A DNA stretch of 44,325 bases from an uncultured Burkholderiales bacterium (lineage in GTDB: Bacteria > Pseudomonadota > Gammaproteobacteria > Burkholderiales > Burkholderiaceae_C). A program made the translations under genes and the position numbers. Below, piece after piece: positions 43,538 through 44,325 of the stretch (position 1 is its first letter; each line of letters starts with the position of its first letter). The notes beneath the pieces are model-generated. The model saw only the letters and a program-made list of their open reading frames with translations, ran no database searches and was not told the DNA's origin. The stretch covers positions 1-44,325 of the forward strand of contig CAIPII010000221.1 of NCBI GenBank assembly GCA_903865035.1. Reading direction: 5' to 3'.

Positions 43538-44325
43538 TCAAACGTTGAACAAAAAGTTCATCACGTCTCCGTCTTTGACCACATACTCTTTGCCCTCAGA
43601 GCGCATCTTGCCAGCTTCCTTGGCACCTTGCTCTCCTTTGAGGGCGATGAAGTCTTCAAAAGCGATCGTTTGAGCCCTGATGAAACCACGCTCAAAGTCG
43701 CCATGGATGACGCCCGCAGCCTGTGGGGCTGTGTCTCCAATGCGAATGGTCCAAGCGCGAACTTCCTTGACCCCAGCGGTGAAATACGTCTGAAGCCCCA
43801 GGAGCTTGAAGGCTGCTCTGATCAAACGATTGAGTCCAGGCTCATCTTGCCCCATCTCAGACAAAAAGAGTTGTCGGTCTTCCTCGCTCATGTCCGACAT
43901 CTCGGCCTCCATCTTGGCGCAGATGGCCACCACCGGCGCGTTTTGTGATTTGGCATAGTCTTGCAAACGCTCGAGCAAGGGATTGTTTTCAAACCCATCT
44001 TCACTCACATTGCCCACAAACATGGCGGGCTTGGCGGTGATCAAACAAAGGGGCTTGAGGAGCAACCACTCCTCTGGGCTCAATTGGAGTGAGCGAACGG
44101 GAAGCCCCTGGTTCAACGCAGTTTGGCATTGGGTCAAAACGGCCAAGAGTTTCACGGCCTCTTTGTCGGTTCCTGATTTGGAGGCTTTGGTGTAGCGTTG
44201 AACGCTTTTCTCAACGGTGCTCAAATCGGCCAAGCACAATTCAGTTTGAATCACCTCAATGTCAGAAATCGGATCAACTTTTCCAGCCACATGGATCACG
44301 TTGTCATCCTCAAAACAACGAACCA
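43538..44325 (-). CDS. ychF: Ribosome-binding ATPase YchF (partial, 5' end outside the window)
   Basis: The 262 residues visible are the C-terminal part of the Obg-like ATPase YchF. The frame enters from the right edge as [23 protein letters not shown], followed by [12 protein letters not shown], and ends with the TGS-domain block [30 protein letters not shown] and the tail [12 protein letters not shown]. The N-terminal P-loop region lies beyond the window. YchF binds ribosomes and hydrolyses ATP; it is linked to stress responses. An internal ATG at 44299 is not the true start. Confidence 0.95.
   Translation of the reverse strand, partial: VRCFEDDNVIHVAGKVDPISDIEVIQTELCLADLSTVEKSVQRYTKASKSGTDKEAVKLLAVLTQCQTALNQGLPVRSLQLSPEEWLLLKPLCLITAKPAMFVGNVSEDGFENNPLLERLQDYAKSQNAPVVAICAKMEAEMSDMSEEDRQLFLSEMGQDEPGLNRLIRAAFKLLGLQTYFTAGVKEVRAWTIRIGDTAPQAAGVIHGDFERGFIRAQTIAFEDFIALKGEQGAKEAGKMRSEGKEYVVKDGDVMNFLFNV

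Noticed and set aside
1-44325. CRISPR array, transposase or prophage anywhere in the window
   Set aside because: No regular spaced repeats, no transposase or integrase motifs and no phage structural genes were seen on either strand.

Overview
The window reads as chromosomal DNA of a betaproteobacterium, most likely order Burkholderiales and close to Comamonadaceae. This is inferred from gene-order blocks I know from that group: coxB-coxA-small assembly protein-ctaG-DUF2970-coxC; algH-ruvX-pyrR-pyrB-pyrX-plsC; rubredoxin-thiD-hemL; and dusB-fis-purH. Several orphan Bug/TctC-type solute-binding proteins fit the same group. Base composition looks close to 50% G+C. I see no transposase, integrase, phage gene, rRNA or CRISPR array. 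One tRNA gene is present.

Layout. 1-4200: aa3-type cytochrome oxidase operon on the minus strand; its last gene, subunit III, stops after 92 codons at the left edge of the window. 4411-5891: a methyltransferase and, divergently, the tRNA methyltransferase gene trmL. 5884-7698: minus-strand set of a RutE-like nitroreductase, a TSUP transporter and a MaoC hydratase. 7865-11342: a Bug protein and a SnoaL-like protein, divergent from a class A FAD monooxygenase. 11387-16181: a branched-chain amino acid type ABC importer in which the two permeases are fused into one protein. 16419-17192: ferredoxin-NADP reductase. 17253-22900: minus-strand catabolic run of CoA-transferase A and B subunits, a 3-oxoadipyl-CoA-type thiolase, two beta-hydroxyacid dehydrogenases and a Bug protein, which looks like the lower end of an aromatic-acid (beta-ketoadipate) pathway. 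23041-24246: a DUF1841 protein converging on a cytochrome c4. 24349-26402: a MoxR ATPase / CoxE-like VWA pair. 26457-26531: tRNA-Arg(CCT).

26603-30873 is the most accessory-looking part: soxY, soxZ, a TlpA-type thioredoxin and a secreted transglutaminase-like protein on the minus strand, divergent from a flavocytochrome c sulfide dehydrogenase flavoprotein. The rest of the Sox system (soxXA, soxB, soxCD) is not in the window. 30898-35624 is the pyrimidine/algH block, with a dihydroorotase homologue that has lost its metal-binding HxH. 35649-44325 holds a photolyase, rubredoxin, thiD, hemL, purH-fis-dusB, a two-gene membrane unit ending in a YqaA/DedA protein, and the 3' part of ychF, which runs off the right edge.

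Most of the window is ordinary housekeeping and catabolic DNA. I found no clear new defence, mobile or signalling system. The points most worth a second look are the broken coxC at the left edge, the partial Sox cluster with its thioredoxin and transglutaminase, the fused LivHM permease, and the catabolic run with paired dehydrogenases around a Bug protein.
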